Assembly: GCF_037893015.1 (NCBI RefSeq)
Contig: NC_133666.1
Location: 566,279,237-566,343,236, forward strand
DNA from: Macrotis lagotis
Lineage: Eukaryota > Chordata > Mammalia > Peramelemorphia > Peramelidae
Direction: 5' to 3'
DNA: 64,000 nt
Shown: in pieces, positions 12,691 to 22,039 of the stretch
How the letters are laid out: every line of letters starts with the position of its first letter
Position numbering within the stretch: position 1 is the first letter of the stretch
Program-made: the position numbers and the translations under genes
Notes under the pieces: model-generated
What the model was told of the DNA's origin: nothing
Seen by the model: only the letters and a program-made list of their open reading frames with translations
Database searches by the model: none

Positions 12691-12694
12691 ACTC

Positions 12695-14246
12695 TATAAA
12701 GATGAAAGGAATGAATTGTCCTTTGACAATTATAGGGAATTTCTCTTTTAGACATTGCTGGAAAGATTCTTGATAGAACAATCCTAGCTAATTCTTCACC
12801 TGTAAGATGATCACCTGCCTAAGAGCCAGTGTGGTCTCAGAAAGCTTTGAGAAACAGTCAACATGGTATTTGCTGCCCAAAATTTCAAGAAAAATACTAG
12901 GGGCAGCACAACGGTCCGTATACAACCTTTGATACTATCAATCATAAAGGTTTAGGGAAAATTATGTCAAAATTTGTTTGTCCAGAGAAGTTCATTATTA
13001 CTCTCTGTCAATTTCATGCCTGGATTCTGGATAGTGGAAAATGCTCTCAAGATTCCCCAGTCACCAGTGGAGTGAAACAAGGATGTGTCCTTGCTCCCTG
13101 CTTTTTAACCATGATGTTTTCAGCTGTATTATTTAATATCTTCCCTGCAGATGAAAACAGCAACAAGTTCACCTACTATACTGATGGCAAATTCTTCATC
13201 TTGAAAAGGCTACAAGCCAAGACCAAAGTGGAAGGATTGTTGTTACATGGTCTTCTGTTTGCGGATGATTGTACACTCATTCCAGCCTCTGAAGCTAAGA
13301 TGCAACAAAATATGGATCAGTTATCTATGGCTTGTGCTAATTTGGGCTAACAGTTAACAACAAGAAAATACAGTGCTCCATCAATCAGGACCACACTATT
13401 TTTATGTGGAACCGTTGGTTACAGAAAATGGAGAACATTTGAATAATGTGGATAAGTTCACTTGGCAGTGTACTTTCCAATGAGGTACACACTGATAATG
13501 AAGTTGGTATGAATTGCCAGAGCTAGCTCAATATTGGGAGAACCTGAAAGTGTGGGAGAGAAGAGGTATTAGATTAATTGCCAAACTGAAGGTCTACAGA
13601 GACAATGTGCTGACTCATTGCTCTATGCCTGTGAAATCTGGACAGTCTACCAGTGCCATGCCAGAAAACTGAATTGCTTCAACTTAAATTGTCTTAAGAA
13701 GATTCTGAAGCTCACCCCTCAGGAGAAGATATCATATACCAAGATTCTTTCTCCAGTTAAATTACAAGAAGTTCAAATAATTACTACAGAGAACACAACT
13801 CCAATGGATTGGTCATGTTATTTTGAATGCAAATGTATGCCTGTCGAAAAGACTATTTTATAGAGAACTCACACAGGGCAGCTGCTTACAGGAGGAATCT
13901 GAAAAAGCCATACAAGGTCACTGAAATTCTCTCTTAAGAATTTTGGAATTGATTGTCCAATATGGGAGACACTGGAACAGGACCTCCCAGCATGTCATAC
14001 CCTCATCAGAGAGAGTTCTGGGCTCTATGAGCAAGGCATAATTGAAGCATATTAAAGGAAACATGAGATACACAACTTGAGAGTAATCACTCCAAGTGTT
14101 TACATGGATTATTTGTGAATGACCTGTGATAGAACATTCTGAGCTTGTGTTTGTCGGATCAGTTAGAGTCAAACACACTGTAACTTGTCTCTAACATAGT
14201 ACTAGCATTTTGGCCCTCTTCGATAACAAAGGACAAGAACCACCAA
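12695..14246 (+). mobile_element. 5'-truncated RTE/BovB-like LINE
   Basis: Starts inside the reverse-transcriptase region ('GACAATTATAGGGAATTTCTC', decayed DNHRGISL) and runs to the family 3' end ('CTTCGATAACAAAGGACAAG'). 12964-13350 is a 128-codon open stretch with GVKQGCVLAP and the catalytic LLFADDC (FADD at 13258-13269). 13618-13863 keeps MLYACEIWTVYQCHARKLN from the C-terminal part. Frameshifts separate these blocks. It aligns with 24158-25765 of the longer copy. RTE elements encode an endonuclease-RT and also move SINEs that carry RTE tails. Dead copy. Confidence 0.88.
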
Positions 14247-14249
14247 AAG

Positions 14250-14584
14250 TTAGTAAGAAAACAAATTAATTTATAGAAATGACCTTTTTCTATTTTTTCA
14301 AGAAAACAACATCTGTTCTGTGGTATTAATTTCACAAATGCCCAAGGCTTCTTCATGATTCTGTGGATGCTACCCATGCTACCCACTAAGAAGAATAGGT
14401 CTAGGTTGGCTCTCATATTCCTCAAATTTCTCTGGGGGGGAATAGACTAAGGGACTTAGAAGTTCAAGGTTACTATTTTTGATTTGGTTACTGATTAGGG
14501 TCATGAGGAGATAAAACATTGCCCATAAACTGGACTCCCTAGAGCCTAATGCATAAAATATAAGTACTTAATCAATGCTTATTG
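14250..14584. other. Spacer, no gene seen
   Basis: No repeat recognised except an old 3' tail at 14545-14600 ('AAGTACTTAATCAATGCTTATTGATTGATTG') of the common mammalian MIR/L2 style. Confidence 0.45.
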
Positions 14585-14735
14585 ATTGATTGGGAGTCAG
14601 GAGACCTGAGTTCAGGTCCCAACTTTAACATTAACTGCTTTTGTGACTTTTCCTTAACCTCTATGAGTCTCAGTTTCCATATCTATAAAATGAACATATT
14701 GAATTAGATTTCTTTAAAATTTCTTCTATCTTTTA
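14585..14735 (+). mobile_element. MIR-type SINE
   Basis: 'GGGAGTCAGGAGACCTGAGT', 'CTTTTGTGACTTTTCCTTAACC', 'ATCTATAAAATGAAC': MIR order on the plus strand. Confidence 0.7.
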
Positions 14736-14739
14736 GATA

Positions 14740-15290
14740 CCACAATTCTATGAATACCAGGGATGCCTCAGAAATGATAGGTTTGTTCTGGAAAGAAAGA
14801 GAAGGGAAATGAGTCATTACTTTATTTCTGAAACATTGAAAAAGTCTTTTGGATCACCTCTTCACAAAGGCGTGATAGTTTTCAGAACACGATTTTCTTG
14901 TATACCCAATTCAAATAGATTATTTCAATCTAAAATCTTTGGAGACTGACACATTTCCACCCACAAAGAATTAAGATGTTTCATGTATTGATAAATCTTG
15001 ATACTGGAATTATCTTAAATTCAAACAGAAGCCATTAATTTCATGACTCATAGCTACTGGAACTAGAAAAATATATATTGTAATTTTAGAACAGTACCAT
15101 GAAGATATGCAAAAGGGTGATATGAAATACTGAAACTCTAATTCATCATTGAAAATTACAACTAAAAGTAATGGAGGAGTATGTCTGAACTCTAACTACA
15201 TGCAATCATCATCTTGCTTCCATGACCTGCCTCCCCAGGTCCAAAATAGTAATAGTGATTAACATTTAAATAATTCTTATAGCCAGATAG
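14740..15290. other. Spacer, no gene seen
   Basis: AT-rich, unassigned. Confidence 0.45.
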
Positions 15291-15291
15291 C

Positions 15292-15552
15292 ACAAGGTAG
15301 CTAAGTGTCACAGTGGATAGAGTAAACAGAGTCTGGAGTCAGAACTCATCTTCCTGAGTTCAGATCTAACCTCAGATATTTGCTATTTCTATGATCCTGG
15401 AAAGTCATTTAACTCTACTTACTTCAATTTCTTTATCTATAAAATGAATTGGAGAAAGAAATTGCAAACCACTCCAGTATCTTGGCAAAGAAAAACCCTA
15501 AATTGGGGAGGGGGGAGTCTCAAAGATTTGGACATCACTCAATAACAACAGT
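15292..15552 (+). mobile_element. tRNA-derived SINE with long 3' body (MAR-type)
   Basis: tRNA-like head 'GTAGCTAAGTGTCACAGTGG', then a body 'GAATTGGAGAAAGAAATTGC', 'AACCACTCCAGTATCTTGGC', 'GATTTGGACATCACTCAA' and an AACAACA tail. The body and ACAACA tail differ from the A-tailed SINEs here and suggest mobilisation by an RTE-type LINE. Confidence 0.7.
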
Positions 15553-15555
15553 AGT

Positions 15556-15742
15556 ACTTTAAAGTTTGCAAAGCAATGCATATGTGATCTTATTTCCATC
15601 TCATAGAATCTGAGATATTACAGGTTATTATCTCCATCTTATAGATTGGTAAATCAGGACTCAGCTGAAGTGATTTGCCCAGAATCACATGGCTAGTGAG
15701 TGTCAGAGGCAATATTTCAAGTGAGTTAATCTGACTAATGTA
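15556..15742 (-). mobile_element. MIR-type SINE
   Basis: 'TTATCTCCATCTTATAGATT', 'GAAGTGATTTGCCCAGAATC', 'ATGGCTAGTGAGTGTCAGAG': reverse-strand MIR. Confidence 0.75.
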
Positions 15743-16149
15743 TCTGCTATGTCAAACTACTCATAACCAGGTAAGGATCTCCTTAACTCCTGGTCTTTGG
15801 TTTAGTAAGTGTTGAAATAAAGAGACTGAATTTGATGACTTTCTGGTTCTGCATCATCCATCTGCCCTCTGTATCCTAGGATAAAAGTATCTAGTTCCTA
15901 AACTGAGTAGCCTAGAGTCTCCACACTTGGATCTTTGACATGGTGGCTGGGTTCCCCTGAGTCTCCTTATCTGCCCCTCTGCAGTTTACCATCTTAATTC
16001 CTGCATGGATGGACACTCTTGAATCTTGTTTCACTATAACCTTTTAATCTTTGTAATTTATTCTGAAATGTCAAAAATCAACAATAAAAATGTTTGAGTA
16101 TAATATGTCACAATAACTAGAAAGAAATAGGCATTTAAATAGCTCATAT

Positions 16150-16362
16150 AATTACCATACATTGTGCTAAGTATTTTTTAACAAATAATATCTCATTTGA
16201 TCCTTTCAACAACCTTGCAATGTAGATGTTATCATTCCCATTTTACAATTGAGGGAAAAAAAAACAAATGGAGGTTGTCTTGACTAGGGTCACCCAGCTA
16301 GTAAGTATCTGAGGCAGCATTGGAACTCAGGACTAGTACTCTACACTTTGCTCTACCAGGTG
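16150..16362 (-). mobile_element. MIR-type SINE
   Basis: 'TTATCATTCCCATTTTACAA', 'TAGGGTCACCCAGCTAGTAA', 'GCTCTACCAGG': reverse-strand MIR, nearly full length. Confidence 0.75.
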
Positions 16363-16406
16363 TTTTTTTTTAAGATAATAGAGGGGATTGAGGCTGCTCT
16401 CCTTAT

Positions 16407-16668
16407 TGTTTAGTCATTTAGTTATATTCATTTAGCTATTTAGTTATATTCAGCTCTTTGTCACTCTGTGAACCATACTGTCCGTGGATTTTCTTGGCAA
16501 AGATAATGGAGTTGTTTGCCATTTTCCTCTTCAGTGCTTCAAGGCAAACAGAGATTGAGTGACTTACCCAAGGTCACACAGTTTATAAATGTCTAAGACC
16601 CAATTTTAATTCAACTCTTCCTGACCCCAGACTCAGAGTTCTATCCAGTGAGTGACCTAATTGATCTC
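16407..16668 (-). mobile_element. tRNA-derived SINE with long 3' body (MAR-type)
   Basis: Reverse copy of the family at 15292-15552: 'TCTTTGTCACTCTGTGAACC', 'TTGGCAAAGATAATGGAGTT', 'TTTGCCATTTTCCTCTTC', then the tRNA-like end 'CTATCCAGTGAGTGACCTA'. A short internal duplication ('ATTTAGTTATATTCA') lies at its left end. Confidence 0.7.
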
Positions 16669-16669
16669 C

Positions 16670-17670
16670 TTAGTCCCTGATCAACTTTCAGAATTCAAAT
16701 TCCTGTATAACTATCCTTTAATTAGTGACCTCAATGTTTGTACTTATGTATTTATTCCATATATTCCTAGATTCCTGTCTGTGTTCTTTCTGATGTCTAC
16801 TTCTGCCTGAAACCTAGTTATGAGACTATTAAGAATATTTGTTTTTTAAGGAGTAGGGAATCACAGTTTTCTGGTTAACTGAAGCCTAACATATAACTAT
16901 ATATAGTTAATATCCCAAGAATCAGAATAATTTAAACATATGCAACATGAAAACTATTCCGAATATATTTGACACTTTGATAATTCAGAAGGCACCATAT
17001 GATCTGGCACATATCTGGCAGATATGTCATTATTCAAGATAAAAGAAAAATTCTCATCATTTAAAATTCCTTGTTTATCTTCATTCCTATAAGGGAACTA
17101 TTGTGTATACCTCAGGTTCTTTAGGAATTTTGCCTATAAATGCTGACTTCACTCTAGGCTGATATGTTTGAGAAGAAAATTTGCAAATTTAGGTTGATCT
17201 TATCTGCTTCACAAAGGACTCCTTCTGAGGCTAACCAATGACAAGGTGCTAGCAACATTTTGGAGACAGGCTAGCCACTGGAGGCTGGCATTACCTCAAC
17301 CAAAACTATCTCATCAGTGGAATTTGCTCTGTATCTGATTACTGAGATATGAGAACCTGAGTAACTAAGCATAGGTATTTCCAGCTTTTCATCATTTCAT
17401 CATCTCCATGGATTGAAACTGCCAACTTCACAAGGTTAGACCTGTCAGGTAGTTCAAACCTGTCACTTCTTTCATAATGTAGTCTATTGTGTGAAGGTGG
17501 AGCAAAGAGAGGGAAAAAGAGGGGAAAAGAATGTGGCCATATAATGACTTATGTAACTTCTCAAAAGGCCCAGTTGAATGGCTAATAATTGAAAGTGTTC
17601 TTCCCTACATTAAAAAAAGGAAGGCCATTGTTACGAAGCTGTTCTTAAAGACTATCTGGCATTGATTTTC
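16670..17670. other. Spacer upstream of the exon-like segment
   Basis: No repeats recognised over 1 kb, which is unusual for this window. A TATA-like CTATAAATGC lies near 17133. If the exon-like segment at 17680 is real, a promoter and non-coding first exon could lie here; no transcript evidence is available. Confidence 0.35.
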
Positions 17671-17679
17671 TATTTTCAG

Positions 17680-17755
17680 ACTTTGCATAAGGAGAAAGAT
17701 GTTCATCATCTATCTCATCTCTTTGATACTGTGCTCATTCATTGTGGAGAGTGCA
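17680..17755 (+). other. Candidate orphan exon encoding a signal peptide
   Basis: A pyrimidine-rich acceptor (ATTGATTTTCTATTTTCAG, AG at 17678-17679) is followed by an 18-base leader and an ATG at 17699 with A at -3. The frame gives MFIIYLISLILCSFIVESA: hydrophobic, small residues at its end, and shaped like a secretory signal peptide. The codon GCA ends at 17755 and is followed at once by a consensus donor GTGAGT (17756-17761), phase 0. Small secreted proteins (protease inhibitors, secretoglobins, microseminoprotein, defensin-like) often have such a first coding exon. No second exon with cysteines was identified downstream, so a dead or chance exon is quite possible. Not assigned to any family. 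Confidence 0.35.
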
Positions 17756-17780
17756 GTGAGTTCCTCAGCACCTCATCAGA

Positions 17781-17818
17781 GAAGAGAGAGAGAGAGTCCC
17801 CCCCCCCCCCCCCGCCCC
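17781..17818. repeat. (GA)n next to a run of 16 C
   Basis: GAGAGAGAGAGAGAGT followed by C at 17798-17813 and CCCGC-like sequence. The opposite strand is a long G run, which could form a quadruplex. It lies 40 bases after the exon-like donor. Run length may be inaccurate in any assembly. Confidence 0.85.
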
Positions 17819-17819
17819 G

Positions 17820-18315
17820 CTGAGAACTCCCAGATTTAAAAAGCTGACATGGTCAAGAAAGGGCTCATTTATCCATATCAATTTTTGCCCCTGCTGTATA
17901 TCAGCTTCACAAATCTTGGTCAATACATATTCATCTCATCGTAGCTGCAAATCCTTAAAAAGGTGTAAAAGACCCTAGGATAGCAGAAGATGGAACAACT
18001 CCTCACATAAAATATCCATTGCTGAGTTGAGTTAACAGCAAGCTAAGCTGGTGAGAATGTTTTTAATCATAATACTTTACAATTGCAAATGTGTAACATT
18101 TTTGGAGTATGCTATAAGCCTGCTGTAGAAGTTTACGGAGACATAGAGGACCTACAATAATATTGGGGTGAGCATTGCTATACTTTAAGTAGCTGATTTT
18201 ATATCAGCAATGATACTAAGAAGTGAAGAAGCAGTGGGAACTGGAAATAAGCAAAAGGATGGGGGAAAGAACTGAAAAAAAGACTGTGAATTCCAATAAA
18301 TAGTAAGGATAGCTA
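17820..18315. other. Spacer, no gene seen
   Basis: Nothing recognised; searched for a second exon after 17755 without success. Confidence 0.4.
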
Positions 18316-18319
18316 GTAT

Positions 18320-18492
18320 AATAACCCTTTGCAAGTGGCTTGCAATGTTGTTCTCCAGTTTATTTTACAGATGAGAAAACTGGGGCAAATAAAGTTAAAT
18401 GACTTGTATAGGGTTATATAGCTAGTAAGTGGCTGAGGCTGGATTTGAACTCAGCTCTTTCTGACTTCAAGTCTGGTATTCTATCTTCTTTG
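18320..18492 (-). mobile_element. MIR-type SINE
   Basis: 'TTTTACAGATGAGAAAACTG', 'AAATGACTTGTATAGGGTTA', 'TAGCTAGTAAGTGGCTGAGG', 'TTTGAACTCAGCTCTTTCTG': clear reverse MIR. A plus-strand MIR end follows at 18535-18620. Confidence 0.85.
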
Positions 18493-18746
18493 CACCTAAA
18501 TTGAAGAAAGAAGGCACCCATCTATCATTAAATAGTATACCCTTAGAAAAGTTATTCAGATTCCCTAGGCCTCTGTTTCCTCATTTGTATAAATGTAGAA
18601 GTTGATGTATTTTGGGGTTCCTAACCTGGAGTCCGTGAACTTATAAAAATATTTTGAGAACTGACTCAATATAATCCTATGTATTTTATTTTATCCTTTT
18701 AAAACATTTTTCTGAGCAGTTTACTAACTTCATTCACATCAAAGGG

Positions 18747-18753
<7 letters not shown>

Positions 18754-18794
<41 letters not shown>
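18754..18794. repeat. (CA)n microsatellite
   Basis: Uninterrupted AC/CA dinucleotides over about 41 bases. Confidence 0.97.
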
Positions 18795-18798
<4 letters not shown>

Positions 18799-18799
18799 A

Positions 18800-19365
18800 T
18801 AAAGAAACTTCATTTAAATGATCTTTATTATTTTTTTTTCAGATCTAACAATTCTTGATAATACATAGAGGATAGGGGTTGGGGTGGGTTTTTGAGGAAC
18901 ATATTACAACTATTTAAAAAAGTACAGTTGGGTCCCAAAGATCATAGGAATTAATACTGGAAAGAATCTTAAAGATGAATTTAATCCACCATCTTATTTT
19001 ATTCATGAGACCCAGAGAGACCCCTAGAAAGTCAAGTGTCATCTCTTTAAGATTCCTTCCCCGATTCTCTGGCTTGTTAGTATATTCCATTCAAATAACT
19101 TTCCTATTTCCCTAGAGAGAAGTGTTCAGTTCTTTTTGGAGAATCACTTCTCTCATTTTGTTCTTCCTGGAAGAATTTTAGCAAATTTTCAGGACAAAGT
19201 AAAATAACCCTCTTATTCAAACATGCCCACTTGGCTTCTAATAATAAATCAACAATATTAGTTAAAAAGCTAATAATAGATCATTGAGTATTGCAAAAAA
19301 TATTGTTTCCCTCCCTTTAATTTATATCCCTATATTTAATTTAGAGAGATAGATATATTTCACTA
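18800..19365. other. Spacer with old repeat traces
   Basis: 18950-19060 ('GGAAAGAATCTTAAAGATGA...GAGACCCAGAGAGAC') resembles a decayed MIR-like unit. The rest is unassigned. Confidence 0.4.
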
Positions 19366-19592
19366 TATACAGAGAACTGACCTCAGAGCCAGGAAAACTG
19401 GACTTGAAGTTTAGTCACTGAAATATTCTTTCCATGAAAGCCCAAGTAAACCACTTAATCTCTCAATGATTTAGGAAGCTCTCTAAGATAATAAATTATA
19501 GACAAAGTAGTGACCTGATTGGTGGAGCTAGGATTCTACCTCTGAGTTTTTTATACTCATGAGATCACAGGTACAGTCCTTATAAATTATAT
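19366..19592 (+). mobile_element. Mon/MAR-type tRNA-derived SINE
   Basis: Head 'CAGAGCCAGGAAAACTGGAC', then a body shared with 51553-51720: 'CTCTCTAAGATAATAAATTA', 'TAGTGACCTGATTGGTGGAG', 'TGAGATCACAGGTACAGTCC'. I recognise this body from monotreme/marsupial SINEs. Confidence 0.6.
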
Positions 19593-19599
19593 TGTTCAC

Positions 19600-20169
19600 A
19601 GTGTGACTTTTCATATTATGGTTTCTATACATCTCAGGTCAACAAAAAAAATTAAATGAGAATTTTTGCAGAGGTTTGTAGAAACTGCAACTACATGTGA
19701 AGATCAATAGGTAACACTGAAAAAGTTTAAAAACTCAGAAATGCATGAAATATATGTAAAGTGTTGTACAACAACCCAAATTTTACAATAAATATCCCAT
19801 AAAAAAGAAAAGTAAAAATTTCAGACTTCTTCTTTGGTATGAAGGGAGGGCCAAAAAGTTTTAATTGAATTTTTCAGATCATAGGGTCACTGTACCCCCA
19901 GTCCCTGCGATACAGAAGGGTACCTATTTGTTTCCTAACTTATGTACATACTCTGTGCACACCTTGAAGTAGAGTCTTCATATTCCCATCTTCAAGCATA
20001 GGGCCTAGAACATAGTTAATGTTTAATGAATGCTTATTAAAACTGTAATTAGCAGAGACACACTTCAAATTTTAGTCTTTGTACTCCAAATACTGTCTTT
20101 TCCCATCATATCAACTTGCTCAATTAGATAACAGGATAGATATAGTAAAGGTCAGAAAAAATACAAATG
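19600..20169. other. Spacer with one old repeat tail
   Basis: 19945-20045 ('GGGCCTAGAACATAGTTAAT...ATGAATGCTTATTAAAA') is an old MIR/L2-style 3' end. The rest is unassigned. Confidence 0.4.
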
Positions 20170-20910
20170 GAAAACATCATTACATTCCCCAATTGACAAA
20201 TGGTCAAAAGATATGAACAGATAAGTTTCAAATGAATAAATTAAAGCTATATATTATCATATGAAAAATATTCCAAATCATTATTGATTAGAGAAATGCA
20301 AATTAAAACAACATTAAAACAATACCTATCAGATTGACCAAGATAAGAAAGAGAAAATGATCAATGTTGGATAGCTTGTGGGAGGATTGGGACATTGATG
20401 CATTGCTGGTGGAATTATGAATGGATCCAACCTTTCTAGAGAGCAATATGGAACTATGCGCAAAGAACAATAAAACTGTTCATACCCTTTGGCCCAGCAA
20501 TTCCAATTTTAGGTCTATATCCAGAAAAGATTATAAAAAGGGTAAAAGTCCTACATGTTCCAAAATATTCATAGCAGCCCTTTTTGTAGTGGCAAAGAAC
20601 TGAAAATTGAGAAGATGTCCACCAATTGGGGAATGGCTAAACAAGTTATGGTACATGAATATTATGGAATGCTATTGTTCTATAAGAAATCATAAGTGGT
20701 CAGACTCTAGAGAAGCATGGAATGTGTTACAGGATCTGATGCTGAGCAAAGGGAGCTGAACCAAGAGAACAATGTACACATCAACAACATTGTGAGATGA
20801 ACAAACTTAATGGAAGCAGCTCCTCTCAGCAGTTCAGAAAGCTAGGAAAAGAGTATTAGACCAACTATGGATCATTTATCCCCATCCAGAGGAAGAAAAA
20901 CAAAACAGAA

Positions 20911-20966
20911 CACACACACACACACACACACACAACAACAACAACAATAACAACAACAACAACAAA
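20911..20966. repeat. (CA)n and (CAA)n microsatellite in L1 3' UTR
   Basis: Twelve CA units, then AACAACAACAATAACAACAAC. Confidence 0.95.
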
Positions 20967-21167
20967 AAACAACCCTCCATAATCTGATGAACATTATATA
21001 AAATTTATTTCTTATGTATCTCTTTCTCTTAATCCCAATTCCTCATACCAAAAATAACTAATATTAATCTGTAAACATGTTTATCAGAATATGTATGTAC
21101 AATGCTAACCTCAATGTTCGCCACTGAAGGGAGAGGGATGGGAAGGGAGGGTGGAAGGAAATTTTGT

Positions 21168-21323
21168 TTAGGTTTTTTTGCAAGGCAAATAGGGTTAAGT
21201 GGCTTGCCTAAGACCACACAGCTAGGTAATTATTATTAAGCATCTACTGAGCCGGGATTTGAACCCAGGTACTCCTGACTCCAAGGCAGGTGCTTTATCC
21301 ACTACACCATCTAGCTGCCCCAA
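21168..21323 (-). mobile_element. tRNA-derived SINE inside L1 3' UTR
   Basis: Poly-T end then 'GCAAGGCAAATAGGGTTAAG' and '...ATCTAGCTGCCCC'. Perfect 15-base TSD GGAAGGAAATTTTGT at 21153-21167 and 21324-21338, so it is younger than the host L1. Confidence 0.95.
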
Positions 21324-21405
21324 GGAAGGAAATTTTGTAACTTGAAAATATGCATGTGCAAATGGATGAAAATAAATATACATTTCAAAAAAGAAAACTT
21401 CATTA

Positions 21406-21935
21406 GTGAGATTTATTAATTAGACATATAAATGGACATGAAGTCCTAAGAGTAATTAAGCTAGTCTGAAAATTCCCAAAGTAACCAATATTCACTCCAT
21501 GTCTTTTATTTACCCACTCATTTACAAAGTCTTGATGATTCTGTCTAGAATCTATTCCCTCTTTTTTACACAATACCCACACCCTTCTTCAGGTCTTCAT
21601 CCCCTTTTCCCCTTTCCACAGGCAGTAATTTCTTTCCCTTCTATACAATAGTAAACCTCTCTCAGGGTAAACTCATCCCTTTTAATCTCATCACCTTGCT
21701 CTCTTACAATCAGCCTTGGATATTCAATACCTTCCCAGCTCCCTCAGTCTCTTCTCCCCTCTGATTGGAGAGCTGGAGAAGCAAAGCCTTCCTTTATACA
21801 GGATAACATTGTCCTTTTAACTCATCCCAGTTTCCATCTACAGCTCTGCTTGCTTTCAATTCCATGGGAAAAAAATGTTCCAAACTGGGGATTCCTTGAA
21901 TATACTCCAACTTCCTTTTTTTGTGTTATCTTCTC

Positions 21936-21939
<4 letters not shown>
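21406..21939. other. Spacer, pyrimidine-biased
   Basis: No repeat recognised. 21540-21790 is rich in CTT/CCC runs. No gene seen. Confidence 0.45.

Positions 21940-21995
<56 letters not shown>
21940..21995. repeat. (TC)n microsatellite
   Basis: About 28 uninterrupted TC units on the plus strand; the read-through frame of Leu-Ser repeats is an artefact. Confidence 0.97.
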
Positions 21996-22000
<5 letters not shown>

Positions 22001-22039
22001 TACTCTCTCCTGGGCATGTGTAAGGTGTGTTCAAAGAAG

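Larger units (their letters stand above)
20183..21392 (+). mobile_element. 5'-truncated L1 (second lineage), split by a SINE
   Basis: Begins in the C-terminal part of ORF2 ('CATTCCCCAATTGACAAATG'). It reads MDPTFLESNMELCAKNNKTV and the following SNFRSISRKDYKKGKSPTCSKIF block near 20421-20603, then a 3' UTR and an A-rich tail. TSD: 20170-20182 GAAAACATCATTA and 21393-21405 GAAAACTTCATTA (one mismatch). Its 3' UTR ('TATGGATCATTTATCCCCAT', 'AATGTTCGCCACTGAAGGGA') differs from that of the L1 at 2837-9494 and matches the copy at 32780-33824. So two L1 lineages are present. Confidence 0.88.
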
